Positions 1 to 4,806 of a DNA stretch of 5,006 nucleotides are shown here, one piece after another; position 1 is the stretch's first letter; each line of letters starts with the position of its first letter. The position numbers and the translations under genes were made by a program. The notes beneath the pieces are model-generated. The model was not told the DNA's origin, did not search any database, and saw only the letters and a list, made by a program, of their open reading frames with translations. Source of the DNA: Lachnospiraceae bacterium UBA7481 (GTDB lineage Bacteria > Bacillota > Clostridia > Lachnospirales > Lachnospiraceae); contig DLOP01000102.1 of assembly GCA_002478505.1 (NCBI GenBank), positions 424 through 5,429 of the forward strand. The letters are read 5' to 3'.

Positions 1-40
1 ATTCCCACATATATTAGTGTCATAGGGCTATCTTACATTT

Positions 41-46
41 GGGAGG
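41..46 (+). promoter_or_regulatory. Ribosome binding site that decides the CDF start
   Basis: GGGAGG lies 10 nt before the ATG at 57. An in-frame TTG at 39 would give six extra residues, but it abuts this site and has no Shine-Dalgarno of its own within the window, so the shorter start is preferred. Confidence 0.75.
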
Positions 47-56
47 TAACTTAAGT

Positions 57-983
57 ATGAGGGAAAAACAAGTGACAAAAAAGGTGTGTACTGAGCCGCA
101 CAATGATTTCCAGAAAGTCGTAGACAGGGTATCAGCCGTAAGCATTATAGGCAATTTGGTATTGTCTGTGTTTAAGCTGATAGCGGGTATTGTGGCTCAT
201 TCCAATGCAATGATCAGCGATGCAGTTCATTCCGCATCGGACGTGTTTAGTACGATCGTAGTGATCATCGGGGTCAAACTTGCTTCCAAGGGAGCGGATA
301 AGGAACATCCCTATGGGCATGAGCGTATGGAATGCGTGGCAGCCATTATCCTGGCAATGATTCTGTTTATGACAGGGCTTGGCATTGGGATGGAGGCAGT
401 GAAAAATATTCTGTCCGGCAATTATGGTGATTTGCAGGTACCGGGGATTTTAGCGCTGGTTGCTGCAATCGTTTCCATTGTAAGCAAAGAGGCTATGTTT
501 TGGTATACAAAAGTGAATGCAACCAAAATTGACTCCAGTGCACTGCTGGCGGATGCATGGCACCACCGTTCAGACGCTTTTTCCTCTATAGGCGCTTTAA
601 TAGGAATTGCAGGCGCAAGGCTTGGCTTTCCGATTATGGATTCCATTGCCAGTCTGGTAATTTTTATATTCATCGTGAAGGCCGCATATGACATTTTTAA
701 GGATGCTGTCGATAAAGTAGTGGATCATTCCTGCGACGAAGAAACGGAACATCACATTTATGAACGTGTTATGAAGAATGAAGAAGTTCAGAGGATAGAT
801 TCGCTCCACACGCGGATTTTCGGGAATAAAATATATGTAGACATAGAAATTGCAGTGGACGGTTCTTATACGCTGAAAAGATCCCATGAAATTGCAGAAG
901 AAGTCCATGCGGATATTGAAAAGAATTTCCCAAAGGTAAAACATATCATGGTACATGTCAATTCCGCCCAGACGGATGAGTGA
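57..983 (+). CDS. Cation diffusion facilitator (CDF) family metal exporter, YdfM-like
   Basis: Predicted inner-membrane antiporter that exports divalent metal ions, probably Zn2+, in exchange for protons. The 308-residue product is the usual CDF length. Six hydrophobic segments lie at about residues 27-48, 50-75, 92-113, 128-150, 164-186 and 190-209, followed by a soluble ferredoxin-like C-terminal domain (about 212-308) containing the family-typical stretch HTRIFGNKIYVDIEI. The transport-site pairs are visible as H58-xxx-D62 in helix 2 (SDAVHSASD) and H169-xxx-D173 in helix 5 (DAWHHRSDAFSS). An HD-HD quartet is what Zn-type CDFs carry, unlike the DD-HD of YiiP; the metal itself is inferred. 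The loop HPYGHER (84-90) is also typical. The ATG at 57 is chosen because a GGGAGG Shine-Dalgarno (41-46) sits 10 nt upstream; the in-frame TTG at 39 overlaps that site. It is followed by a terminator and converges on the regulator gene. No truncation is seen. Confidence 0.95.
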   Translation: MREKQVTKKVCTEPHNDFQKVVDRVSAVSIIGNLVLSVFKLIAGIVAHSNAMISDAVHSASDVFSTIVVIIGVKLASKGADKEHPYGHERMECVAAIILAMILFMTGLGIGMEAVKNILSGNYGDLQVPGILALVAAIVSIVSKEAMFWYTKVNATKIDSSALLADAWHHRSDAFSSIGALIGIAGARLGFPIMDSIASLVIFIFIVKAAYDIFKDAVDKVVDHSCDEETEHHIYERVMKNEEVQRIDSLHTRIFGNKIYVDIEIAVDGSYTLKRSHEIAEEVHADIEKNFPKVKHIMVHVNSAQTDE

Positions 984-1047
984 TGAAACCGCGTCATTTT
1001 TCATGTGATTCCAGTTTTTGATCAACTGTCCGTTCTAATGAAATAAT

Positions 1048-1097
1048 AAAAGACCCTTTTCGGGTCAAAAGACCCTTATGGGTCTTTTATTTTTTTT
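1048..1097. terminator. Bidirectional intrinsic terminator between the CDF and XRE genes
   Basis: On the plus strand a 9-bp stem AAAAGACCC (1067-1075) / GGGTCTTTT (1080-1088) with a TTAT loop is followed by A and then eight T (1090-1097), a textbook terminator for the CDF gene. On the minus strand a second hairpin, GACCC (1062-1066) / GGGTC (1052-1056) with a 5-nt loop, is followed by TTTTATTATTT and would terminate the regulator transcript. A third copy of AAAAGACCC (1048-1056) could pair alternatively with 1080-1088. The plus-strand U tract overlaps the final Lys-Lys codons and the TAA of the convergent regulator gene. Confidence 0.88.
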
Positions 1098-2124
1098 CGA
1101 TCAGAGCTTCCCAATCTTTATGTCCCTTCATATATCCGAAATCTTCCTCATTTCTAAAAAGTTCCAAAATTATCTCTTTATAGCTCTCCATGAAGGAATT
1201 ATCCGGCTTAGTAAATTTCATATGCTGAAATAAACCCGATTTCTGAAAATCACAAAGGCTGTCTGCACTTTCTAATAACTGTACTGCTACACGATATGTT
1301 TCCTCAATATTTTTTTCTGCACAAACAACATCCAGCATTGGCGAACATTCGTTATATTTGCCCATTTCAAATAAAGCCTCTGCCGCTCCCATCTTTTCAG
1401 CCAGATAACGGGCTTTCTCAAAATCGCCATCTTCAATCGCCAGTCCCATCATCAGGTTAAATGTAAATTTTAATGTTTGATGCGCAGAGAATAAAACGTT
1501 TTCATAAGTTTTATATGCATTTTCTTTATCTCCCTGCGCTTGGTACAATCTTCCCTGATAAATCATCTTCATAGGATCATTGGCAGAAAAATACTTTAAG
1601 TATTCCTCCGCCTTTGTATATTTCTTTTTTCTAAAATAAAAGTTAAATAAAGAATCTGCCGCCTGACGCTTTATATCTTCATTCTTATCCTTTAATGCGA
1701 TCTCATACCATGCGCTGATCTGCCCGTCATATTTTTCAGAATCGGGAACATCGTCTGTTAATCTTCTCGCATCCAGTATTACCGCGAACTGCCATATTAG
1801 CATATTACAGTTTGGATACTCCCTGATCTTTTCTGATGCCCACTCATATACTTTTTCAAATCCTTCAGAATCAAACATTGTATCCATCTCACGGATCATT
1901 TCCTTGATTTCAGATGGCGTAAGCTCTTCCCGAAAAGACAGTAAGGTATCAAGAGATATGTGTAACAGCCTTGCAATGGGAGCCAATAATTCAATATCCG
2001 GATTAGAATTTTTATTTTCCCATTTATTCACTGCCGGAGTTGTCACTCCCAGTCTGCGAGCCATCTCTTCCTGCGTCAGTCCCGCTTCTTTTCTATATTT
2101 TCTAATGACGTCTCCAATATTCAT
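1087..2124 (-). CDS. XRE-family helix-turn-helix regulator with TPR-like C-terminal region
   Basis: Predicted cytoplasmic DNA-binding transcriptional regulator of 345 residues. The N-terminal HTH_3/XRE domain spans about residues 3-62: helix 2 is LTQEEMARRLGV (16-27), and the recognition helix region begins TTPAVNKWEN (28-37) and continues to the family-typical NPD at 41-43. The rest (about 80-335) is helical and resembles TPR-type helical pairs, for example KKYTKAEEYL (168-177), QAQGDKENAYKTYENVL (195-211) and IEDGDFEKARYLAEKMG (230-246). This architecture is common in Clostridia, where the repeats are thought to sense a peptide or protein partner; the ligand here is unknown. The start at 2124 is supported by AGGAGGT (2131-2137) 6 nt upstream. 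A longer in-frame start at 2193 would lie inside the -35 element and is rejected. The gene lies 132 bases downstream of the ATPase gene but has its own promoter. No defect is visible. Confidence 0.9.
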   Translation of the reverse strand: MNIGDVIRKYRKEAGLTQEEMARRLGVTTPAVNKWENKNSNPDIELLAPIARLLHISLDTLLSFREELTPSEIKEMIREMDTMFDSEGFEKVYEWASEKIREYPNCNMLIWQFAVILDARRLTDDVPDSEKYDGQISAWYEIALKDKNEDIKRQAADSLFNFYFRKKKYTKAEEYLKYFSANDPMKMIYQGRLYQAQGDKENAYKTYENVLFSAHQTLKFTFNLMMGLAIEDGDFEKARYLAEKMGAAEALFEMGKYNECSPMLDVVCAEKNIEETYRVAVQLLESADSLCDFQKSGLFQHMKFTKPDNSFMESYKEIILELFRNEEDFGYMKGHKDWEALIEKK

Positions 2125-2130
2125 TAATAA

Positions 2131-2137
2131 ACCTCCT
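2131..2137 (-). promoter_or_regulatory. Ribosome binding site of the XRE regulator
   Basis: AGGAGGT on the minus strand, 6 nt before the ATG at 2124. It fixes the start to the methionine that opens the HTH domain (MNIGDVIRKY) and excludes the extra 23 codons upstream. Confidence 0.85.
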
Positions 2138-2166
2138 GAAATAATTCCAAAAACTTTTGTAGTAAA

Positions 2167-2195
2167 ATTATAACAGGAACTGATATCGCACACAA
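2167..2195 (-). promoter_or_regulatory. Sigma-A-type promoter of the XRE regulator gene
   Basis: On the minus strand a perfect -10 TATAAT (2167-2172) is preceded by TG with one base between (extended -10, TGTTATAAT). A 17-nt spacer separates it from a weak -35, TTGTGT (2190-2195). Transcription should begin near 2160, leaving a leader of about 36 nt with AGGAGGT at 2131-2137. Confidence 0.75.
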
Positions 2196-2224
2196 TTGAG
2201 TTATTATTAAATAATTTTAAATTA

Positions 2225-2243
2225 ATTTAACTGCTAGTTAAAT
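2225..2243. repeat. 19-bp perfect inverted repeat upstream of the XRE promoter
   Basis: ATTTAACT-GCT-AGTTAAAT, two perfect 8-bp arms around 3 bp. It sits about 30 bp upstream of the -35 of the XRE gene and 14 bp after the stop codon of the ATPase gene. It could be an operator for a dimeric regulator, possibly the XRE protein itself. It could also act as a weak AT-rich hairpin at the end of the ATPase transcript, though no U tract follows it. The function is inference. Confidence 0.4.
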
Positions 2244-2256
2244 CATGGGCTTAATT

Positions 2257-3468
2257 TTAATATTCAGAGCTGAGAAGGAAATCCGCAATGTGCATTGTCT
2301 TTATTCCCTCATAATTTCCTCCTGCAAATTCATCCGTGGTAAGAACATATTTGGGATAATTATCGCGTATTTCAAGCAGGCGATTATACTCTCGTTTTTC
2401 TGTCTTTTCAGAATGTATCTCTTGCGTGACCTGAACATAGATTTTTTCATTTTGCTTTGATGCCACAAAATCAATCTCTCCGTCGCCCGTTTTTCCCACA
2501 TTGACAGCATATCCCCGTCGGCAAAGCTCCAGATAAACGACATTTTCAAGGCTTGAAGCCACACTGTCTGCGTTATAACCAAGGGCGCTGTACCGCAGGG
2601 CTACATCTGCAAGATAGAATTTTTCCTGTGTTTTAAGGATTTCTTTTCCCTGCAGGTCATACCTTGAACAGCGGTGGAGCAAATATGCCTTTTCCAGCTT
2701 TTCCAAATAGCTATAGACCGTCTCATTGTCAAGAGATCGACGCTCCGATTTCAGATAGTCCGCAATCGACTTTGCAGAAAAAGCATTGCCTACATTGTTA
2801 AAAATATATTTTACAACACGCTCTAACTGGTCGATCTTCCTGATCTGATTTCGTTTTACAATGTCTGAAAAAATCGTTGAATTGTATATATCCCTGACAA
2901 TCGCATAAATTTCCTCCTGAGAATATGCCTGTAAATGGGTCGCAGGAAAACCTCCCAGACAGACATAGTTTGCAAGTTCCGTTTTCGGATCACCAATAGC
3001 AGCATATTTCGCCTTGAACATCAGGTATTCACCAAAAGACAGGGTGAAAATTCGGAAGGAAATATATCTTCCGGTGAGATATGTTGATATTTCAGAAGAC
3101 ATCATTCTTGAATTAGAACCCGTTATATACAGGTCAACATCAAAATCCGACGCCAGTGAATTAACAACCTTTTCCCATCCATTAATTTCCTGAACTTCAT
3201 CAAGAAACAAGTAGGTCTTGCGATCGGATGAAAGCCGCTCCTTTAACTGAGTGTACATCTGCTTTGCTGTCATATCCTCATATTCCATTGAATCGTAACG
3301 ACAGCTTATAATGCGGTCTTCGGGAACTTTTCGCTCCGTTTTCAGCTTTTCCATAATCATTTTTAATATTGTAGACTTTCCGCAGCGGCGTACTCCTGTG
3401 AGTATCTTAACAAAAGGAGTATCCACATAAGCCATTATCTTTTCTACATACATAGGTCTGTAAATCAT
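2257..3468 (-). CDS. AAA_14 / DUF4143 family ATP-binding protein
   Basis: Predicted cytoplasmic P-loop ATPase of 403 residues with the usual two-part layout: an N-terminal AAA_14 domain (about 15-145) and a C-terminal DUF4143 region (about 195-355). Visible motifs are Walker A GVRRCGKST (25-33), Walker B YLFLDEVQE (86-94, with D90-E91), a sensor-1-like ITGSNS (115-120) and the family-typical LTGR (131-134). The region about 205-270 has winged-helix character (AKSIADYLKSERRSLDNETVYSYLEKLEKAYLL). The tail resembles a PD-(D/E)XK nuclease fold: E308 in LENVVYLEL, D333 in GEIDFV, then YVQVTQ (344-349), where the canonical Lys is replaced. The family's role is unknown; it is widespread and often occurs as a lone accessory gene. 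The start at 3468 is chosen for the GGAGG 8 nt upstream; a methionine at 3504 is upstream of the predicted promoter's transcription start. The gene appears intact and has its own promoter. Confidence 0.92.
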   Translation of the reverse strand: MIYRPMYVEKIMAYVDTPFVKILTGVRRCGKSTILKMIMEKLKTERKVPEDRIISCRYDSMEYEDMTAKQMYTQLKERLSSDRKTYLFLDEVQEINGWEKVVNSLASDFDVDLYITGSNSRMMSSEISTYLTGRYISFRIFTLSFGEYLMFKAKYAAIGDPKTELANYVCLGGFPATHLQAYSQEEIYAIVRDIYNSTIFSDIVKRNQIRKIDQLERVVKYIFNNVGNAFSAKSIADYLKSERRSLDNETVYSYLEKLEKAYLLHRCSRYDLQGKEILKTQEKFYLADVALRYSALGYNADSVASSLENVVYLELCRRGYAVNVGKTGDGEIDFVASKQNEKIYVQVTQEIHSEKTEKREYNRLLEIRDNYPKYVLTTDEFAGGNYEGIKTMHIADFLLSSEY

Positions 3469-3473
3469 GATAA

Positions 3474-3481
3474 CCACCTCC
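3474..3481 (-). promoter_or_regulatory. Ribosome binding site of the ATPase gene
   Basis: GGAGGTGG on the minus strand; its GGAGG core ends 8 nt before the ATG at 3468. It supports MIYRPMYVEK as the true N-terminus rather than a start 12 codons further upstream. Confidence 0.8.
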
Positions 3482-3492
3482 ATCCACAATGA

Positions 3493-3521
3493 ATTATATC
3501 GCAAAGCCCAAAAGAAATCAA
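3493..3521 (-). promoter_or_regulatory. Sigma-A-type promoter of the ATPase gene
   Basis: On the minus strand a perfect -10 TATAAT (3493-3498) lies 17 nt downstream of a good -35, TTGATT (3516-3521). Transcription should begin near 3486, giving a short leader of about 18 nt that contains the GGAGG site. The region faces the divergent promoter of the gene at 3713. Confidence 0.75.
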
Positions 3522-3530
3522 TAAGTTTTT

Positions 3531-3580
3531 CGGATTATAACCGCAAAACTTTTGTATTTTATATATAATTACGGATTATA
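3531..3580. repeat. Two direct copies of CGGATTATA in the divergent promoter region
   Basis: CGGATTATA occurs at 3531-3539 and again at 3572-3580, 41 bp apart. Between them is CAAAACTTTTG (3544-3554), a perfect 11-bp palindrome with one central base. The first copy ends 10 bp upstream of the ATPase -35. Possible regulator sites, but the DNA is AT-rich and no function can be shown. Confidence 0.3.
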
Positions 3581-3623
3581 TAAGAAAACTCTTTCTGGGA
3601 TAGCGTAAATGCAGAAAAATAGA

Positions 3624-3652
3624 ATGACATTTAATGGTGTAAGATGTATAAT
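3624..3652 (+). promoter_or_regulatory. Promoter of the small membrane-anchored protein gene
   Basis: A -35 ATGACA (3624-3629, five of six matches to TTGACA) and a perfect -10 TATAAT (3647-3652) are separated by exactly 17 nt. Transcription should begin near 3659, leaving a leader of about 54 nt before the ATG at 3713, with AGGA at 3701-3704 as the ribosome binding site. Confidence 0.8.
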
Positions 3653-3712
3653 GATTTATGTCAGAAACAGGAAAATCAGAATTGACCGGACTGCAAAGCG
3701 AGGAATATAGGT

Positions 3713-4168
3713 ATGAAGAAAGCATTAGTTATTATTGTTTCAGCTGTAGCGCTTCTTTTTTTATCCATTTTGATTCTTTTGATAGCTGCACCATTTGTAA
3801 ATGATAATGCAGCGAAGAAAACGGCAGATGAACTTGTAGACCTGCCGCTCCCAAATAACACGGAATTTATTGAGTCAATATATGAAGCAGGGAAATTAGT
3901 TGGAAATGGTAAAGGGATGCAATATTTTGGAGCTATCCTCATTAAAAGCGAACTTTCTTTAGACGAATTAAAAAAATACTATTCAGAATTTGCAGACAAT
4001 GACTGGACATGTGTCGTCGAAAATCAGACAAATACAAATGTAGATATCCGCGACGGACGTTTACCTTTGACATTTAAAACAGATATTGACGGAGATAATT
4101 ATTACATTGTTTATTCATGGGGAAATAATAACACTATTTTTCATGAATTTGATCTGAGGGGGAATTGA
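3713..4168 (+). CDS. Small N-terminally membrane-anchored protein of unknown function
   Basis: A 151-residue product that I cannot assign to a named family. Residues 1-3 (MKK) are followed by one hydrophobic segment at about 4-28, reading as an uncleaved signal anchor or signal peptide. There is no lipobox Cys after it, so it is not a typical lipoprotein. The remainder (about 30-151) is soluble, mildly acidic and should face outside the cell. It contains DLPLPNNTEFIESIYEAGKL (43-62), GNGKGMQYFGAILIKSELSLDELKKYY (64-90) and a Cys at 100. The pattern 'LPLPNNTE...GNGKGMQYFGAILIKSELSLDELKKYY' feels like a conserved Clostridia hypothetical protein, but that is recollection and not a search. The start is supported by AGGA at 3701-3704, 8 nt upstream, and by a strong promoter at 3624-3652. 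It is transcribed divergently from the ATPase and converges on the gene at 4194-4430. It ends in a normal TGA and looks intact. Confidence 0.82.
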   Translation: MKKALVIIVSAVALLFLSILILLIAAPFVNDNAAKKTADELVDLPLPNNTEFIESIYEAGKLVGNGKGMQYFGAILIKSELSLDELKKYYSEFADNDWTCVVENQTNTNVDIRDGRLPLTFKTDIDGDNYYIVYSWGNNNTIFHEFDLRGN

Positions 4169-4190
4169 TTCTTTCAATCCAAAATTTCCC
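4160..4190. terminator. Imperfect hairpin between two convergent genes
   Basis: GGGAA (4160-4164) pairs with TTCCC (4186-4190) and GATT (4167-4170) with AATC (4176-4179) around a CTTTC loop. No clear U tract follows on either strand, so it is only a weak candidate terminator for the converging genes. It overlaps the 3' end of the plus-strand gene and the lost C-terminal codons of the minus-strand one. Confidence 0.25.
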
Positions 4191-4193
4191 ACT

Positions 4194-4430
4194 TTAGCGG
4201 CCTGAAGTCATTCCTCCATGTGCAAATTCCTCTACCTTAACTATTGTATCTACTTGCAGCTGTGTACCACTTACTTTTATAAAGATACGGTAAATATCAT
4301 CCACAAACCGGCTTTCCGAATATGGAAACTCTATCTTTGAGCAGTACTCTTCGAGATAAGTCCAAAAGTAAGGGTCTCCTCTAAACCCCCACTGCTTAGG
4401 TCTCTCATAAAATATTTCTGATATAAACAT
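4194..4430 (-). CDS. Small conserved protein (RGDPYxW...HGGMTSG type), apparently C-terminally truncated
   Basis: A 78-residue product beginning MFISEIFYERPKQWGFRGDP. It contains RGDPYFWTYL (17-26), an acidic middle region and FAHGGMTSGR (69-78) immediately before the stop. I recognise the combination 'QWGLRGDPYLW ... HGGMSSGxIS...FW...P' from small Firmicutes proteins of unknown function, from memory and without a search. In those proteins the motif continues for about 15-25 residues. Reading past the TAA (4194-4196) in the same frame gives SGKFWIERINSP, which fits that continuation, so the stop appears to be a nonsense mutation. Frame-restored coding ends at the next TAG, by which point it overlaps the convergent gene. 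The start at 4430 follows GAGGAGAGG; an upstream ATG at 4445 overlaps this site. The product may be non-functional or a tolerated short form. No role can be assigned. Confidence 0.68.
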   Translation of the reverse strand: MFISEIFYERPKQWGFRGDPYFWTYLEEYCSKIEFPYSESRFVDDIYRIFIKVSGTQLQVDTIVKVEEFAHGGMTSGR

Positions 4431-4483
4431 AAAGCCTCTCCTCATTTAATTCAGATAAATTTTAATAAAATCATTTTGAATTA

Positions 4484-4512
4484 AATATGCAACAAAATTT
4501 CAAGATTTTCAA
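4484..4512 (-). promoter_or_regulatory. Candidate promoter of the truncated small gene
   Basis: On the minus strand, TTGAAA (4507-4512) and CATATT (4484-4489) are 17 nt apart, giving a leader of about 45 nt. The DNA is very AT-rich and other spacings also give partial matches (for example TATTTA), so the exact element is uncertain. Confidence 0.3.
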
Positions 4513-4552
4513 TGGCTGGTTTCATGTTTCTTTACATATATTTATCGACTAC

Positions 4553-4735
4553 TTTGTTGTCCTGAGTAAAGCTGCAAGTTGATCTGCATCTTCTTGGCTG
4601 TCCAGATTGGCAATCAGACAGGTTCCTCCTGCTATCGCACCTCACGGTGGACACCCTTGGTCTTGGCTGTATCCTTCCCACTATTAGGGCGGATTGGGGA
4701 GTTTCACCCGTTAGAAACGTGCGACGCAAGGCTTA
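4553..4735 (-). mobile_element. Probable group II intron leader (domain I) relic
   Basis: This stretch is GC-richer than its surroundings and carries no convincing protein gene. Read on the minus strand it contains TTTCTAACGGGTGAAACTCC, AGCCAAGACCAAGGGTGTCC and CCGTGAGGTGCGATAGCAGG. I recognise these strings, from memory only, from the structured RNA that precedes group II intron reverse transcriptase/maturase genes in gut Firmicutes. The structure fits: CACC-GTGA-GGTG (4638-4649) is a 4-bp stem with a GNRA-type GUGA tetraloop, and CTGTC/GACAG encloses GATT/AATC (4598-4621). No reverse transcriptase, domain V or domain VI is present. Going downstream on the minus strand, the similarity stops where AT-rich DNA begins near 4553. 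It therefore looks like a 5' fragment left by deletion. Boundaries are approximate, and another structured RNA or insertion element remains possible. Confidence 0.5.
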
Positions 4736-4736
4736 C

Positions 4737-4784
4737 AATGATAAAAGCATATCATTTGTCGATAAATGATACGCTTTTATCATT
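4737..4784. terminator. 48-bp near-perfect inverted repeat, probable bidirectional terminator
   Basis: AATGATAAAAGC-A-TATCATTT (4737-4757) pairs with AAATGATA-C-GCTTTTATCATT (4764-4784) around a 6-nt loop GTCGAT. There is a single A/C mismatch on the plus strand, which becomes a G-U wobble in the minus-strand RNA, giving an uninterrupted 21-bp helix there. The AAAAGC...GCTTTT arrangement resembles a symmetrical terminator with A and T tracts built into the stem. It lies 22 bp past the stop of the minus-strand coiled-coil gene, where a terminator is expected, and directly beside the intron-like relic. Confidence 0.6.
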
Positions 4785-4806
4785 ATTAAAAGAATTCTGC
4801 GTAAGA

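Noticed and set aside
1..54. Possible tail of an upstream plus-strand gene: frame 1 is open from base 1 to TAA at 52-54 (IPTYISVIGLSYIWEVT).
   Set aside because: Seventeen open codons are easily expected by chance and the peptide matches nothing I know. The spacing (stop 2 bp before the CDF ATG) would suit an operon, so extending the contig leftward would settle it.
597..1025. Minus-strand frame of 142 codons opposite the CDF gene.
   Set aside because: It is antisense to a clearly conserved transporter and has no sensible composition or start signals.
1087..3468. Toxin-antitoxin or defence pair formed by the XRE regulator and the ATPase.
   Set aside because: The two genes have separate promoters and a 132-bp gap, and neither carries a toxin or known defence effector signature; adjacency alone is not enough.
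3552..3581. Second plus-strand promoter-like pair (TTGTAT and TTATAT, 18 nt apart) upstream of the gene at 3713.
   Set aside because: Matches are weak in very AT-rich DNA, and the pair at 3624-3652 is far better placed.
4532..4729. Minus-strand frame of 65 codons, Arg/Ser/Cys-rich (RTFLTGETPQSALIVGRIQP...).
   Set aside because: It lies within the structured intron-like RNA, has no plausible ribosome binding site, and its composition is typical of a chance frame through non-coding RNA.
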